A stretch of 32,977 bases of DNA from positions 1-32,977 of the forward strand of contig JASUTF010000007.1 of the NCBI GenBank assembly GCA_030445695.1, read 5' to 3'. The stretch comes from Candidatus Iainarchaeum sp. (lineage in GTDB: Archaea; Iainarchaeota; Iainarchaeia; JAADDC01). The notes beneath the pieces are model-generated. The model saw only the letters and a list, made by a program, of their open reading frames with translations. It had not been told where the DNA came from and did not search any database. The translations under genes were made by a program, and so were the position numbers. Of this stretch, positions 22,154 through 30,956 are shown piece after piece (position 1 is the stretch's first letter; each line of letters begins with the position of its first letter).

Positions 22154-22852
22154 GTGAGCATCAAGATAAACGTGAGTACATCGCTGAAAGGGTACACGCT
22201 CATAGTGGGCTTCCCCGGAATAGGCCTCGTGGGGCCGATAGTGGCACGCCACATCATAGATTCGCGCAGGATGAAGCTCGTGGGCACGGTAACGTCCCCC
22301 GACTTCCCTGCAGTAATGACAATAAGGAACGGCGTGGCCCTGCCCCCCGTCAGGATATACGCCGATGAAGACAGAAAAATTGCAGTGATCGTGTCGGAGA
22401 TTGCCTTCTCTGAGGACAACGCCAAGAAGATGGGTGAAGCAATCGTAAAAATGGCCACGGAGCAGGGCATCGAACGCATCATATCCATAGCAGGGGTTCT
22501 TATACCGTCGGCGGGCGGGTCTGCCATATGGGGGGCGGCCAACCACCCGGACAGCGTGAAATACCTCATGAAGCACGGTGTAAGCCCTGTGGAGAAGGGG
22601 ATAACCACGGGGATCTCCGCTTCGCTCCTGCTCAACGGCCAGGCAAGCTCCGTGGACGTTATACTCATTCTTGGAGCACTTCACGCAAAGGAGGACTTCA
22701 GGGCAGCGGCAGAAGTGGTCAAGAAGCTGGACGAAATGCTCGGCCTCGAGATCCCATACGAAACGCTCCTCCAGAGGGCAGAAGAGATCGAAAGAGAAGT
22801 ATCCAGGATCGTGTCCCAGTCAAAGCGGCAGGACAGCCCCATGTACGGGTGA
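22154..22852 (+). CDS. PAC2-family protein (proteasome assembly chaperone-like)
   Basis: 232 aa from GTG 22154 (TATA spacing), or 237 aa from ATG 22139. The PAC2 fold is recognised from YTLIVGFPGIGLVGPIVARHII near the N-terminus, the ISIAGVLIPSAGG and GITTGISASLLLNG segments, and a C-terminal helix rich in Glu and Lys. Archaeal PAC2 proteins (PbaA/PbaB-like) form trimers linked to proteasome or other ATPase partners, but their client here is unknown. It shares the strand with the secretion genes but may have its own promoter. DUF473 follows after four bases. Confidence 0.85.
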   Translation: MSIKINVSTSLKGYTLIVGFPGIGLVGPIVARHIIDSRRMKLVGTVTSPDFPAVMTIRNGVALPPVRIYADEDRKIAVIVSEIAFSEDNAKKMGEAIVKMATEQGIERIISIAGVLIPSAGGSAIWGAANHPDSVKYLMKHGVSPVEKGITTGISASLLLNGQASSVDVILILGALHAKEDFRAAAEVVKKLDEMLGLEIPYETLLQRAEEIEREVSRIVSQSKRQDSPMYG

Positions 22853-22856
22853 TGGC

Positions 22857-23222
22857 ATGATCGTGATAACTTGCATAAAGCCGGAGACGCTGCGACGGAT
22901 ACTCCAGAGAGGAGAGGCCACGCTGGAGCTCACGTCCCACCAGAACGTCTCGGCGGCGGAAGAGCTGCGCCCGGGGGACATCGTGTTCCTTGCCCGTGAA
23001 AACGAGGAGGACCTTCGCAGGGGAGTCGAAGGCATCGTTGTACGTGTCGAGAGGGTAAACGTGGACTACGTGAGGACCGACTCACCGCACGAGGACGAGT
23101 GGGAAAAGAAGAGGGCAAGGATCCGTGTCAGCTTCATAAAAACGGCGAAGGTCAACCAGGTGGCAAGGGGAAGGGTACTTACAGCAAACGTGGACACAAC
23201 GGATCACTTCGTTATCGGATGA
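22857..23222 (+). CDS. DUF473-like protein
   Basis: 121 aa from ATG 22857; a longer frame upstream is a shadow inside the PAC2 gene. The pattern ITCIKPETLRRIL, ELTSHQNVSAAEEL-x-PGDIVFL, EGIVVRVERVNVDYVRTDS and an ARIRVSF segment matches DUF473, a family I know from methanogens and related archaea with no assigned function. No catalytic residues are obvious; it looks like a beta-barrel. The stop overlaps the convergent 1363-aa gene by 11 bases. Confidence 0.65.
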   Translation: MIVITCIKPETLRRILQRGEATLELTSHQNVSAAEELRPGDIVFLARENEEDLRRGVEGIVVRVERVNVDYVRTDSPHEDEWEKKRARIRVSFIKTAKVNQVARGRVLTANVDTTDHFVIG

Positions 23223-26200
23223 TGGAAAATACCGCTGCAAGCATCATGATGAGTAGCACCGTTTCTCCGGGTTCCATGAGGGGTAATGAAAGGCCCTGCG
23301 AACGCGAACTAAGGTATGGGTTCGGCCTGAAGCTCCACGGGGCTGGAGTTGCAACAGCATTTCCACTGGCGTCCAGGGAAATCCTTATGCCATTCTTGAA
23401 CGCCTCCGCAATGGGTGTAAGGAGCCCGGCCACGAAGGACCACTCCCCTGTGTCAGGATCGTAGGTCACGAACCCCCTCGGGCCCTGCATGGCCTGAACG
23501 ATGCCCTTGAGCAGGCCGTCCACCAGCAACTGCGGCAGACCGTTCTGATCCACCTTCACCTGAATGGTGTGCGTCCCCTTGTCCGTCTTCACCACAAGGG
23601 CCCCCGTGTTCGGGTCCTGGTACATGTCGAGGACGCGCTCCTGCTCCACGGCACCGGGAACAACCACCGGGCCGTAGACCACACCGTCCAGGAGGGCAAC
23701 GATGATGCCGTCCTGCTCACTCACAGATACCACGTGTTCGCCCTCCTCCGTGCGGAGGAGGTAGCCGTTGACGTCCTCCGAGTAGCTCTGCACCATCAGC
23801 TCCCTGCGCTGGCCCGTTGTCCTGTCGACGTAGGAAAGAATCACCGATCCCCCATCCCTATATACCCTGAGGGAACCGTCGAGCACCTCGAAAGTATCGT
23901 ACTTCCCGTCGCCCTCAAGCACGGAACGGAGGATTTCATACGCCTGCTCCACGGTGAGGGATGCCATGGCATTCCTGTCAAAGATCCTCAGCCAGAGCAC
24001 GCCGTTCTCATCCCTGAACAGTGCAATGGCAGCGTCTTCAGAGAGTATGGAGTTTATTCCGCCCATTTCCTTTATCAACCTATTCAAACGGTCAATCTGT
24101 TCCCTGACGTCATCGGGCGCGTTGGCAGTGGGGGTGAAGGTGACGTTTATGCCGTTCTTCTCGTCGTTGGGGCCCATGCTGATGGACTTCACGTAGTTTC
24201 CGGGGAAGTGAACGAGCCGCCTGATATGGACAAGAAGCTTCCCATCGCTGTAGTAGATGGCCCCGTTCTCAAATATTATTGACTGTAACCTGCCGATGTC
24301 CTTTTCGGACGAGTCCAGATCTACGTTCAGCGTGTTGCCCTCCGCATTGATCTCAAACGTGGAGGCGGTAACTGTAACGTTGTAGTCCGATCCCACCTCT
24401 GCACGTGAGACGTAGGCACTCCAGTCCTGCGTCGCGGCGACGACCCTGTCTCCGAAGTCCACGGTGCCCCTGTCCGTGTTGATAACGATGATGTCTCCCA
24501 TTATGGACCTGAAGAACTCCGTTGTGGGCTCTCCTCCAGGAATCTTTGACGCAAAACACTGCAGAAACGAAGAGTCCTTTACAACGTAGCCGTCAGGTGT
24601 CGCCACGAATGCGGGATTCTCGGTGAACGCGGAGACGATCACCCACGCGGGAACAACGATGCCGGGAACCCTGTTGTCAACGTAGGAGAGCCGCACGAGA
24701 TCCGGATTCGCTATCACGGTCGTTCCGTCAATAGTTACGCTGCCGTTCACCTTGTCAAATAGCGCCTTCCTCCCGTCACTGGATTCGCCGGATATGCTAC
24801 CGTCACTCGATACTGCATTCTGAACGATCTCCCTGGGCTTTGTCCAGAGTTCAATGAGCTTTGCCGGGAAGAACTCCGCATGGGGCACACCGTCTGCATG
24901 GAACTGGACATACGCTCCCGAGTTCCTTATGCTCTCTGCAAGCGCCCTCTGCTTGAAAGCATTGATCTCAGCTGCTAGTTCCTCCGAAACGCCGCCCAAA
25001 ACGCTCGAGGCCGTGTCCAGAATGGATGTAAGGGCATCGTTAGCGGTTAATTCAAAAATCTGCTGTGAGTCCTCCTGTGGCGGGACACGGATGTGTAAAT
25101 AGTACCCCCCCTTCGTGTCCACGCACTCGCCGCAGTCCTTCATGAGCAGCATGGTGGCTGCGCCCGAAACCACCACTCCCGGGGCGCCCGCAACCGCGGA
25201 CATGCTCTGCAGGTACGAGAGGATAAAAACGGCAGAGGCAGGGTTGTCCCCGAATATCTTGCGGGCAAACTCGTTGCTTACAAGCGGACAGGTATCGTAG
25301 CAACTCTTCCCCTCGCGCTCCGCCTCGGGAATGTCAATCTCCGTGCCGTCCCCCATTCTGAAGTTCGTGTGGTGGCCGAAGAGGATGGCCGTTGCCCCTT
25401 CACTCAATGCATTCGCGTCCTCCACCACGGATCCGAGGAACGGGGTGCTCTCCGGCCCGTGGAGCGTCATGCGACCGTCCCCGAACGTGAGCACACAGGC
25501 GGGGCAGTCCTGAGTGGAAAAGCCCGCTGAGAAAATGGCCGGCCCCATCTCGTACTTTTTCGTGTGCTCCTCCGTTAGTATAATGCCACCCGTGGGTATC
25601 TCCCTCCCCAGCATCTCGGAAATGGCCTTGTGAATGAGTGCTCCACCTGATAGGGAGATGAGGGACTTGAACGCGTCGCCGGGGTCGGAACCGTTGTTAA
25701 TGAGGACGTCCACGAAGGAGTCACGGTAACCGCCCTCCTCGGGGGGATAAACAAGGGTAATCCTCCACGATTCGGGGAGGGGAAGCCCCTCCCCCAGCAG
25801 TCCGCTGAAGAAAGGCACATGGTATGCCCCGGTCGCCACAAAGGGGTTCTCGTGCGGGGCCATGGCAAGACGCTTGACAATGTAAAACGCGAGCGGCGTC
25901 ACTGTATACTCGGCGGCAGCAGTGGTCCACCCGCCCTTGACGTTCTCGGCAACCACCTCGTTTATCTTGGAGGAAATTGTGGTGACCACGGGTACCTGGT
26001 CCGCCAGGTGCCCCGTGAGGCGGTGAGCGTTCTCCTTTGCATACTTTAACTTCGTAGCAAGATCGTCAAGGTCATAATATCCCAACAACCCGTGAAGTTG
26101 ATCCGGCGTTGCCTTGGATATGGTATCTAAGAACGTTGAAAGCGGCACCGTCTTATATCCCTTCTCAGAAGGAACTCGAACAACAAGATCTGCATCGGTA

Positions 26201-27303
26201 TATCCCACCTTCTTCAGTGCCTCCTGTAATGCCCCAAAGGACTCCTTCAGCTTCTTGGTATCTATTTTTGAACAGTATTCACTCTTCTGGGCGCAGAGCA
26301 TAAGCGTGTCAATGTTCTTAACTACAGAGTCGCCCGTCTCGTCCAGATACGCTGCCCACATGGCTATCTTCTGCTTGTCAGACACGGGAAGGTCGTCAAC
26401 ACGGGACGGGCTGAAGTTGGGATCCAGAATCCCGCCGATGCCCATCTCCGGGCCGCCCTTCAACGCCACCTTTGCCCCGTCCGTGGTCTTGGCTATGTCG
26501 TCCAGTATGGAGTCCTTCACCTTGGAGACGGGGCCAGTTACCTTGCGCTTCAGAACCGTGGCCTTCTGGTATATCTTCCTCTTTGCGGAAGACGGCACGA
26601 AATTCCTCCAGACGTAGCCCCCACCCATCTCGACGATCATCTGGGCAGACGCCCCGACGTTGATATACTTGGTGAACAGGGAATACATCTCCTGGTCGCA
26701 GCCGTTGGAAGCACAGGTGGCCGTAACGCTGAAGTCCCGCGTGAGCACGACGTTCTTTATCCTCGGTCCCCCGGTGGCGTTCATACTGGCGAGCCGAACA
26801 AGGGCTTCCAGCTCCGTTTTTGCCGTGTTTAGAACTGCCTCCAATGCCTCCCGCGAAGTCCCGTACTCCATCCGGCCTTCAAAACGCTGCTGTAGTCCCT
26901 TATCATTCCCGTAGCCGATTTCCGAGTCCTTTGATATACGGAGAGTGTCGTCCAGAACGCTTACGAAGAAAACAGGGCCGATTATCGTTGTCCCCTCAGG
27001 GAAGAAATCCCCCTTGCGGAGATCCATGGCCCTGCTACCGTTGAAGTCCACGGGGTAATACGTGCCAGAGGCCTCGTCGATGACAGCCGTGCTTCCCCTG
27101 TTTATGGGAGAAACAGGTGGTCTCTCCGCAGGTCCGAAGCTATCGAGGGTTAGCACGCCGTTCTGCGAGTAGACCGCCTGAAGGAATCGCAGGTAATCCT
27201 TCGGACTGACCTGCTCGACGGAACACGTCTGTGCGTGGACCGCCGGGATCAGTAGAAGAGCTGCAAGTACCGCTCCAAGGACCAAGGGAACACGGCCACC
27301 CAT
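23212..27303 (-). CDS. Giant exported protein (1363 aa) of unknown function
   Basis: A signal peptide (MGGRVPLVLGAVLAALLLIP, residues 1-20, cleavage near VHA-Q25) is followed by a very long ectodomain and a C-terminal TM (about 1338-1360, TVLLIMMLAAVFSII). Residues 1-640 are mainly helical and Lys-rich. The middle has several Cys pairs (CPAC, CYDTCP, CGECVD). The last 450 residues are beta-rich with repeated short strand-turn units ending in DGxL-x-V, which suggests a propeller- or beta-helix-like domain. I recognise no family. The ATG at 27303 follows a GGTGATG site and lies 55 bases inside the end of the small membrane-protein gene, so both are on one transcript. Its position beside pilin-like genes suggests a surface or secretion role. 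Confidence 0.75.
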   Translation of the reverse strand: MGGRVPLVLGAVLAALLLIPAVHAQTCSVEQVSPKDYLRFLQAVYSQNGVLTLDSFGPAERPPVSPINRGSTAVIDEASGTYYPVDFNGSRAMDLRKGDFFPEGTTIIGPVFFVSVLDDTLRISKDSEIGYGNDKGLQQRFEGRMEYGTSREALEAVLNTAKTELEALVRLASMNATGGPRIKNVVLTRDFSVTATCASNGCDQEMYSLFTKYINVGASAQMIVEMGGGYVWRNFVPSSAKRKIYQKATVLKRKVTGPVSKVKDSILDDIAKTTDGAKVALKGGPEMGIGGILDPNFSPSRVDDLPVSDKQKIAMWAAYLDETGDSVVKNIDTLMLCAQKSEYCSKIDTKKLKESFGALQEALKKVGYTDADLVVRVPSEKGYKTVPLSTFLDTISKATPDQLHGLLGYYDLDDLATKLKYAKENAHRLTGHLADQVPVVTTISSKINEVVAENVKGGWTTAAAEYTVTPLAFYIVKRLAMAPHENPFVATGAYHVPFFSGLLGEGLPLPESWRITLVYPPEEGGYRDSFVDVLINNGSDPGDAFKSLISLSGGALIHKAISEMLGREIPTGGIILTEEHTKKYEMGPAIFSAGFSTQDCPACVLTFGDGRMTLHGPESTPFLGSVVEDANALSEGATAILFGHHTNFRMGDGTEIDIPEAEREGKSCYDTCPLVSNEFARKIFGDNPASAVFILSYLQSMSAVAGAPGVVVSGAATMLLMKDCGECVDTKGGYYLHIRVPPQEDSQQIFELTANDALTSILDTASSVLGGVSEELAAEINAFKQRALAESIRNSGAYVQFHADGVPHAEFFPAKLIELWTKPREIVQNAVSSDGSISGESSDGRKALFDKVNGSVTIDGTTVIANPDLVRLSYVDNRVPGIVVPAWVIVSAFTENPAFVATPDGYVVKDSSFLQCFASKIPGGEPTTEFFRSIMGDIIVINTDRGTVDFGDRVVAATQDWSAYVSRAEVGSDYNVTVTASTFEINAEGNTLNVDLDSSEKDIGRLQSIIFENGAIYYSDGKLLVHIRRLVHFPGNYVKSISMGPNDEKNGINVTFTPTANAPDDVREQIDRLNRLIKEMGGINSILSEDAAIALFRDENGVLWLRIFDRNAMASLTVEQAYEILRSVLEGDGKYDTFEVLDGSLRVYRDGGSVILSYVDRTTGQRRELMVQSYSEDVNGYLLRTEEGEHVVSVSEQDGIIVALLDGVVYGPVVVPGAVEQERVLDMYQDPNTGALVVKTDKGTHTIQVKVDQNGLPQLLVDGLLKGIVQAMQGPRGFVTYDPDTGEWSFVAGLLTPIAEAFKNGIRISLDASGNAVATPAPWSFRPNPYLSSRSQGLSLPLMEPGETVLLIMMLAAVFSIIR

Positions 27304-27728
27304 ACCAGCATCACCACGAGGAATGTGAAGACGGCGAGATATATCCTGGCAAAAACGGATTTGAAAGGAACGCGGTGGTAGACAAAGAACGCAGCCGAGT
27401 AGAACAGGAGAAGGTAGGGTGCAAGAACCGCCGTTGAAACAACGGAAAGGGACACCGCATCACCCAAGGGGACGGAGGGGCACTCCACCTCCCAGTTAGG
27501 AACGTCCGGAAGCGAGGGGCAGCTGTACCCCGACAAAAAGTATGCGAAGTGGGCGAGAAGGATGAAAATGATAAGATAGACGGCTCCCGCAACGAACTGC
27601 CAGAGAAGACGCTCCGGTTTTGGCAGTATCAGAAGGAGAAGATATACAATCACCGACAGAAAGAGTGCAGAGACCGCACTCCCAAAAACAGCGCGGAGAA
27701 GGAAAAAGATCAAGCCAGAAACGCCCAT
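27249..27728 (-). CDS. Polytopic membrane protein (159 aa) coupled to the giant protein
   Basis: ATG 27728 is set by a TTTTTATA box centred 26 bases upstream on the minus strand; the longer in-frame region lies over the divergent gene. About five TM segments: GLIFFLLRAVFGSAVSALFL, VIVYLLLLIL, FVAGAVYLIIFILLAHFAYFL, VVSTAVLAPYLLLFYSAAFFVY and YLAVFTFLVVMLVWVAVFPW. A short outside loop (CPSLPDVPNWEVECPS) holds two Cys that may form a disulfide. The family is not recognised. The next gene (giant exported protein) starts inside its 3' end, so the two may act together. Confidence 0.75.
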   Translation of the reverse strand: MGVSGLIFFLLRAVFGSAVSALFLSVIVYLLLLILPKPERLLWQFVAGAVYLIIFILLAHFAYFLSGYSCPSLPDVPNWEVECPSVPLGDAVSLSVVSTAVLAPYLLLFYSAAFFVYHRVPFKSVFARIYLAVFTFLVVMLVWVAVFPWSLERYLQLFY

Positions 27729-27731
27729 CAG

Positions 27732-27757
27732 TATTAAATACAGCCCATGTATAAAAA
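27732..27757. promoter_or_regulatory. Divergent leaderless promoters
   Basis: TATTAAATA (27732-27740) lies 26 bases before the plus-strand ATG at 27760/27763. TTTTTATA on the minus strand (27757-27750) lies 26 bases before the ATG at 27728. The two boxes sit back to back in a 31-base spacer, each close to the other gene's start, so the two transcripts probably exclude or tune each other. Confidence 0.6.
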
Positions 27758-27759
27758 GA

Positions 27760-29328
27760 ATGATGGGGATCGATGCGGTTACCAGAGCAGTGGACGCGCA
27801 TATCAGGGTGGCGTCGGAATACCTCCACATCAACATAGATCCGGTCGTAGGGCGTGTTGGCCTCTCGTTCATCATTGTCCTCCTCCTCGGCCACAAGCTC
27901 ATCGAAATTCTGTTCAGGAAGGGTTGCGGGCCGGCCGAGGAGAAACTTTCAGAGGGTGCAAAGAGCGGCATATACGGGCTCTTTTTCTTTTCGGCTCTGG
28001 TGATCGTTCCCCTCTTCACGTACTTGGACGTGCTCCTGGGGGCGTTCGCAGCGGTCGTTCTTCTTCTCGCACTTCCTTTCTACTATGGACGGAGCATAAG
28101 AAAGCGTTTGGAGAGGGGCAAGGAGACGAAAGAGAAGGACAATGCTAAGATCACGCACCCCGCCATGGAGGCCCCAGCACCACCGAGGAAACACGAGAAA
28201 GAAGAACCCAGAGAGAGCATCGGGGGAAAGGTCACGGGAACATTCGCGTCAATCGCAAAGGTGTTCTCAAGGGGTGAGAAGGTAGAGGAAAAGAAGGAAG
28301 CAGAGAAGAAGGTAGAAAAGCAAGTAAGGAGGGAAAAACCAGAGAATCACATAAAGAAGGAGGAGGAAGAACCGCCAAAAGAGCCCGTGAAGGCAGAAAA
28401 GCCGGAGAAAAAGGAGGAGAAGGGAGCAAAGGGAAGTCCCCTGTCCGCACTTGTTTCAATATTCGGCAAGAAGAAGGAGACGCAGAGACGAGTCGAGAGG
28501 AAGACAGAGCCGGTAAGAGTAAAGGTCGAGGAGGTAACACCAGAGGCAGTCGTGACAGTTAAAGAAGAGAAAATTCGTGAGAAGAGAAGCGTGATTCCGA
28601 GAAGAACAGCAAGCATAAAGGAGATAAAGGCGAAAAACGTTCCAAAACCCGTCAAGGAGGAGGAACTCCCTGAAAAAAAGGTGGAAGAAGAGGTAGAGCC
28701 GATCCCGGAACCGCAGGAGAAACAGGAGGAAGAGGTGCCCGAAGAGGTTGCACTGTTCAGGAAGGTAGTCGACGAATTGGAGAAAAAGTACGTGCTCGGG
28801 ATTGAAGAACAGCCCAAGAAAGAAGAGGAAAAGAGGCCCGTCGAAACAAAGAAGGAAGAGGAACTCAAATACAACAAGACGGTCTACGAGCGCATACGCG
28901 AGGAGTTAAAGAAGCTCTTATTCGAGCGGGAGAGGGCGAAACTCGAAAGGGTGACGTGGCGCGAAGTGCGAGAGCTCCGTGCAAGGGCAGAGGAGGAAGC
29001 AAACAAGTACTCTGGAGCAATAGCGGAGGAGGCCGCGAAGCTTGGAGATCGCCCGAGCAAGAGGGATGTTGAAAACGCGGCAAGGCGGATATTAGGTCTG
29101 CCAGAGAAAGAGGAGAAGCAGAGGAGACCCCACAGAAGGGAGAAGGTCGCAGAGGAGAAGGAGAAAAAGGAGACCGTGGAGCAGGAAGCACCGATCACGG
29201 AAGGGGAGGAAGACCTGACGGCACTGCTCGGGGAGGAAGGAGGGGAAGAGGAAGACCTCGCGTCGCTCCTAGGAGGAGAGGAAGAAGGGGAAGAGGAAGA
29301 AGACCTCACGAAGCTGCTGGGGGAGTAG
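27760..29328 (+). CDS. Membrane-anchored Glu/Lys-rich protein with EEDLxxLLG repeats
   Basis: 522 aa. The N-terminus has three hydrophobic segments: GRVGLSFIIVLLLGHKLIEIL, SGIYGLFFFSALVIVPLFTYL and LLGAFAAVVLLLALPFYYG, followed by RSIRKRLERG. The rest is cytoplasmic if the positive-inside rule holds: about 250 residues of very Lys/Glu/Pro-rich, probably disordered chain, then a helical block (about 365-450, YERIREELKKLLFERERAKLE...) and a tail with three copies of EEDL-x2-LLG-x-E. The charged composition makes homology hard to judge, and no enzyme motif is present. It may tether or scaffold partners at the membrane. It ends one base before the convergent pilin-like gene. Confidence 0.75.
   Translation: MMGIDAVTRAVDAHIRVASEYLHINIDPVVGRVGLSFIIVLLLGHKLIEILFRKGCGPAEEKLSEGAKSGIYGLFFFSALVIVPLFTYLDVLLGAFAAVVLLLALPFYYGRSIRKRLERGKETKEKDNAKITHPAMEAPAPPRKHEKEEPRESIGGKVTGTFASIAKVFSRGEKVEEKKEAEKKVEKQVRREKPENHIKKEEEEPPKEPVKAEKPEKKEEKGAKGSPLSALVSIFGKKKETQRRVERKTEPVRVKVEEVTPEAVVTVKEEKIREKRSVIPRRTASIKEIKAKNVPKPVKEEELPEKKVEEEVEPIPEPQEKQEEEVPEEVALFRKVVDELEKKYVLGIEEQPKKEEEKRPVETKKEEELKYNKTVYERIREELKKLLFERERAKLERVTWREVRELRARAEEEANKYSGAIAEEAAKLGDRPSKRDVENAARRILGLPEKEEKQRRPHRREKVAEEKEKKETVEQEAPITEGEEDLTALLGEEGGEEEDLASLLGGEEEGEEEEDLTKLLGE
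29200..29325 (+). repeat. Three EEDLxxLLG-type repeats at the protein C-terminus
   Basis: The last 42 codons of the 522-aa gene encode EEDLTALLGEE, EEDLASLLGGE and EEDLTKLLGE separated by short Gly/Glu runs. Each copy is an acidic-then-hydrophobic short helix, typical of a binding peptide offered in several copies. Confidence 0.7.
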
Positions 29329-29329
29329 A

Positions 29330-29944
29330 TTAACATGGGGATGTAATGGAAGAACCAGCGGGCCAGATTACCATGTGCATTCTGCCAATCACGTAGACGT
29401 CCGATCCCCCGCTCTGAAGCTTAAACCTCAGGGGAACGGAGTAGGAATACACAGGAACCCTGCCGGCAAAACCGGAGAGCCAGCCCCTGAAATCCCCCAT
29501 CGTCTTCTTACAGTGATTCTCAACGGGTCTAAATCCGCTGGAAGGGTCGTGATACCAGGAGAAGATGTACGCTTCCGCACTGTCCCCCGTCCCCAACGTT
29601 ATAACGAGGGCGTAGTCGTATGCGGTGCTCAGGGGCTTCATGGCGTTCCCAAGGACCTTTGCTATCGCATCCTGGGTTGTGGTGTCGTCCAGCTCGCCGT
29701 AATACGCCCTCTCCTTCAGAAAGGCCAACAGGTAGTCGGGCGCGCAGGAGGGATCTTTCTGAATGGTGGCGGTGGATATTACCCTGACCGCCTGCCTCGC
29801 GTAATAGTCAAGGAGGAGCTCGTTGGCCCGTTTGTTTAGGTTAGAACCGTAGTTCGCCGCCGAGTAGAAGAGGATGGCAGAGGCGACTCCCGCGATCAGG
29901 AGGAGGAACACCACGTCCGTGAAGGTCGCTACCCCTTTGGCCAT
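29330..29944 (-). CDS. Pilin-like one-TM protein (204 aa)
   Basis: Short basic N-terminus (MAKG) directly followed by a hydrophobic helix TDVVFLLLIAGVASAILFY, as in archaeal pilins and minor pilins. A C-terminal domain of about 160 residues with three Cys (C67-type in DPSCAPDY, HCKK, and the final PC) forms the globular head. It is last in the minus-strand pilin operon and overlaps the preceding stop by 16 bases. Whether the signal is cleaved after Gly4 is inferred. Family not recognised. Confidence 0.65.
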   Translation of the reverse strand: MAKGVATFTDVVFLLLIAGVASAILFYSAANYGSNLNKRANELLLDYYARQAVRVISTATIQKDPSCAPDYLLAFLKERAYYGELDDTTTQDAIAKVLGNAMKPLSTAYDYALVITLGTGDSAEAYIFSWYHDPSSGFRPVENHCKKTMGDFRGWLSGFAGRVPVYSYSVPLRFKLQSGGSDVYVIGRMHMVIWPAGSSITSPC

Positions 29945-30414
29945 ACTGCCACCACCAGGAACTTCACGTCGTTATGGATAACGTCGCCACTGTTCTGATA
30001 CGTGACGGGGAAGAATCGGATGAGAACGTCCTCCCCACGCACAGGCGGACGGGCGCCGGGGGAGACGCACGTCTTTTCCGCATTGGATGGGGCGGAGAGA
30101 GCAGAGATGCTCGACGCAAAAGAAGCAAGAGATGCATCGAGATCTGCCGGATCCACAAGATACACGTAGAAATAAACGGATGTTTCCTTCTGCTGCACCG
30201 TCCCGCAGCTCGTGTCCCAGCTGCTGTCCGTGAGAACGCCCCACTGCGCAAAGGCATCGGCCACGCGGATGAGCGCGAGGGTGAGGTCCACTTCCGTGTT
30301 CGTTCTGTTGACGGTGGATGTGGCCCAAGAAAGTGCCACGAAGAATAGGATCAGGGCTAACGCTATGGGAACCACCATGGGGACGTCCTCCAGCACGCCC
30401 TGGCCGCGCCTCAA
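29929..30414 (-). CDS. Pilin-like protein (161 aa) with class III signal
   Basis: TTG start at 30414, supported by a GGTGATCT ribosome site and a four-base overlap (TTGA) with the upstream stop. N-terminus MRRGQGVLEDVPMVV has the (R/K)G-Q cleavage site of archaeal class III signal peptides, then a TM segment PIALALILFFVALSWA. The head domain has a Cys pair (SCGTV, KTCVS). Part of the pilin operon; probably a minor pilin or pseudopilin. Confidence 0.7.
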   Translation of the reverse strand: MRRGQGVLEDVPMVVPIALALILFFVALSWATSTVNRTNTEVDLTLALIRVADAFAQWGVLTDSSWDTSCGTVQQKETSVYFYVYLVDPADLDASLASFASSISALSAPSNAEKTCVSPGARPPVRGEDVLIRFFPVTYQNSGDVIHNDVKFLVVAVWPKG

Positions 30415-30947
30415 CAGAGATCACCCGTGGAACAGGAACAGCCCGTAGGGTCCTCGGATGCACAGATCGTCAACTTCATATTACCCGTCGAAAGATCAAG
30501 TGTTCGTTTAAGTATAAAATACTGCTCCTTCGTGACCGCCGAAGTGGCAAAAACGTCACCAGCGTTACCGCAGACGTGGAGTTCCACCTTCGAATCATCG
30601 CCTAAAGCAACAACTTCTGCTGACAGCGGTTTCTTCCGGACGTGATCCATTACGAGAATACCAAGATAGCAGGTAGAGCCCTTCTTGAACGCGATGATGT
30701 TCAGATCGTAAGGAATCTCCGTCTGGCCCGCACGGAGGAATGGGGGGAGTGGATACGCCCGGACCTCGGAGGTGCTCCTGACCGTGGTAACGATACGGGT
30801 CACGTCACCGGCAAGCTGTGATGAAAAGGTCTTCGCCGCCTGCTGGGCGAAGTATGAATCGAGGGAGTGCTGTATGAGTGTAAAGGCAGCTACGAGGAGA
30901 AGTAGGAAGATCAGGAGCACCATCTTGGAGAGGATGTAATCAAGCAC
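30411..30947 (-). CDS. Pilin-like one-TM exported protein (178 aa)
   Basis: GTG 30947 follows the strong site GAGGTGGGAAC and lies nine bases after the upstream stop. MLDYILSK is followed by the TM helix MVLLIFLLLLVAAFTLI; the clear (R/K)G-Q site of its neighbours is missing, so it may be a bitopic assembly protein instead of a processed pilin. The C-terminal half is beta-rich with a Cys cluster at the end (C-x7-C-x-C-x5-C). Same operon. Confidence 0.65.
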   Translation of the reverse strand: MLDYILSKMVLLIFLLLLVAAFTLIQHSLDSYFAQQAAKTFSSQLAGDVTRIVTTVRSTSEVRAYPLPPFLRAGQTEIPYDLNIIAFKKGSTCYLGILVMDHVRKKPLSAEVVALGDDSKVELHVCGNAGDVFATSAVTKEQYFILKRTLDLSTGNMKLTICASEDPTGCSCSTGDLC

Positions 30948-30956
30948 GTTCCCACC

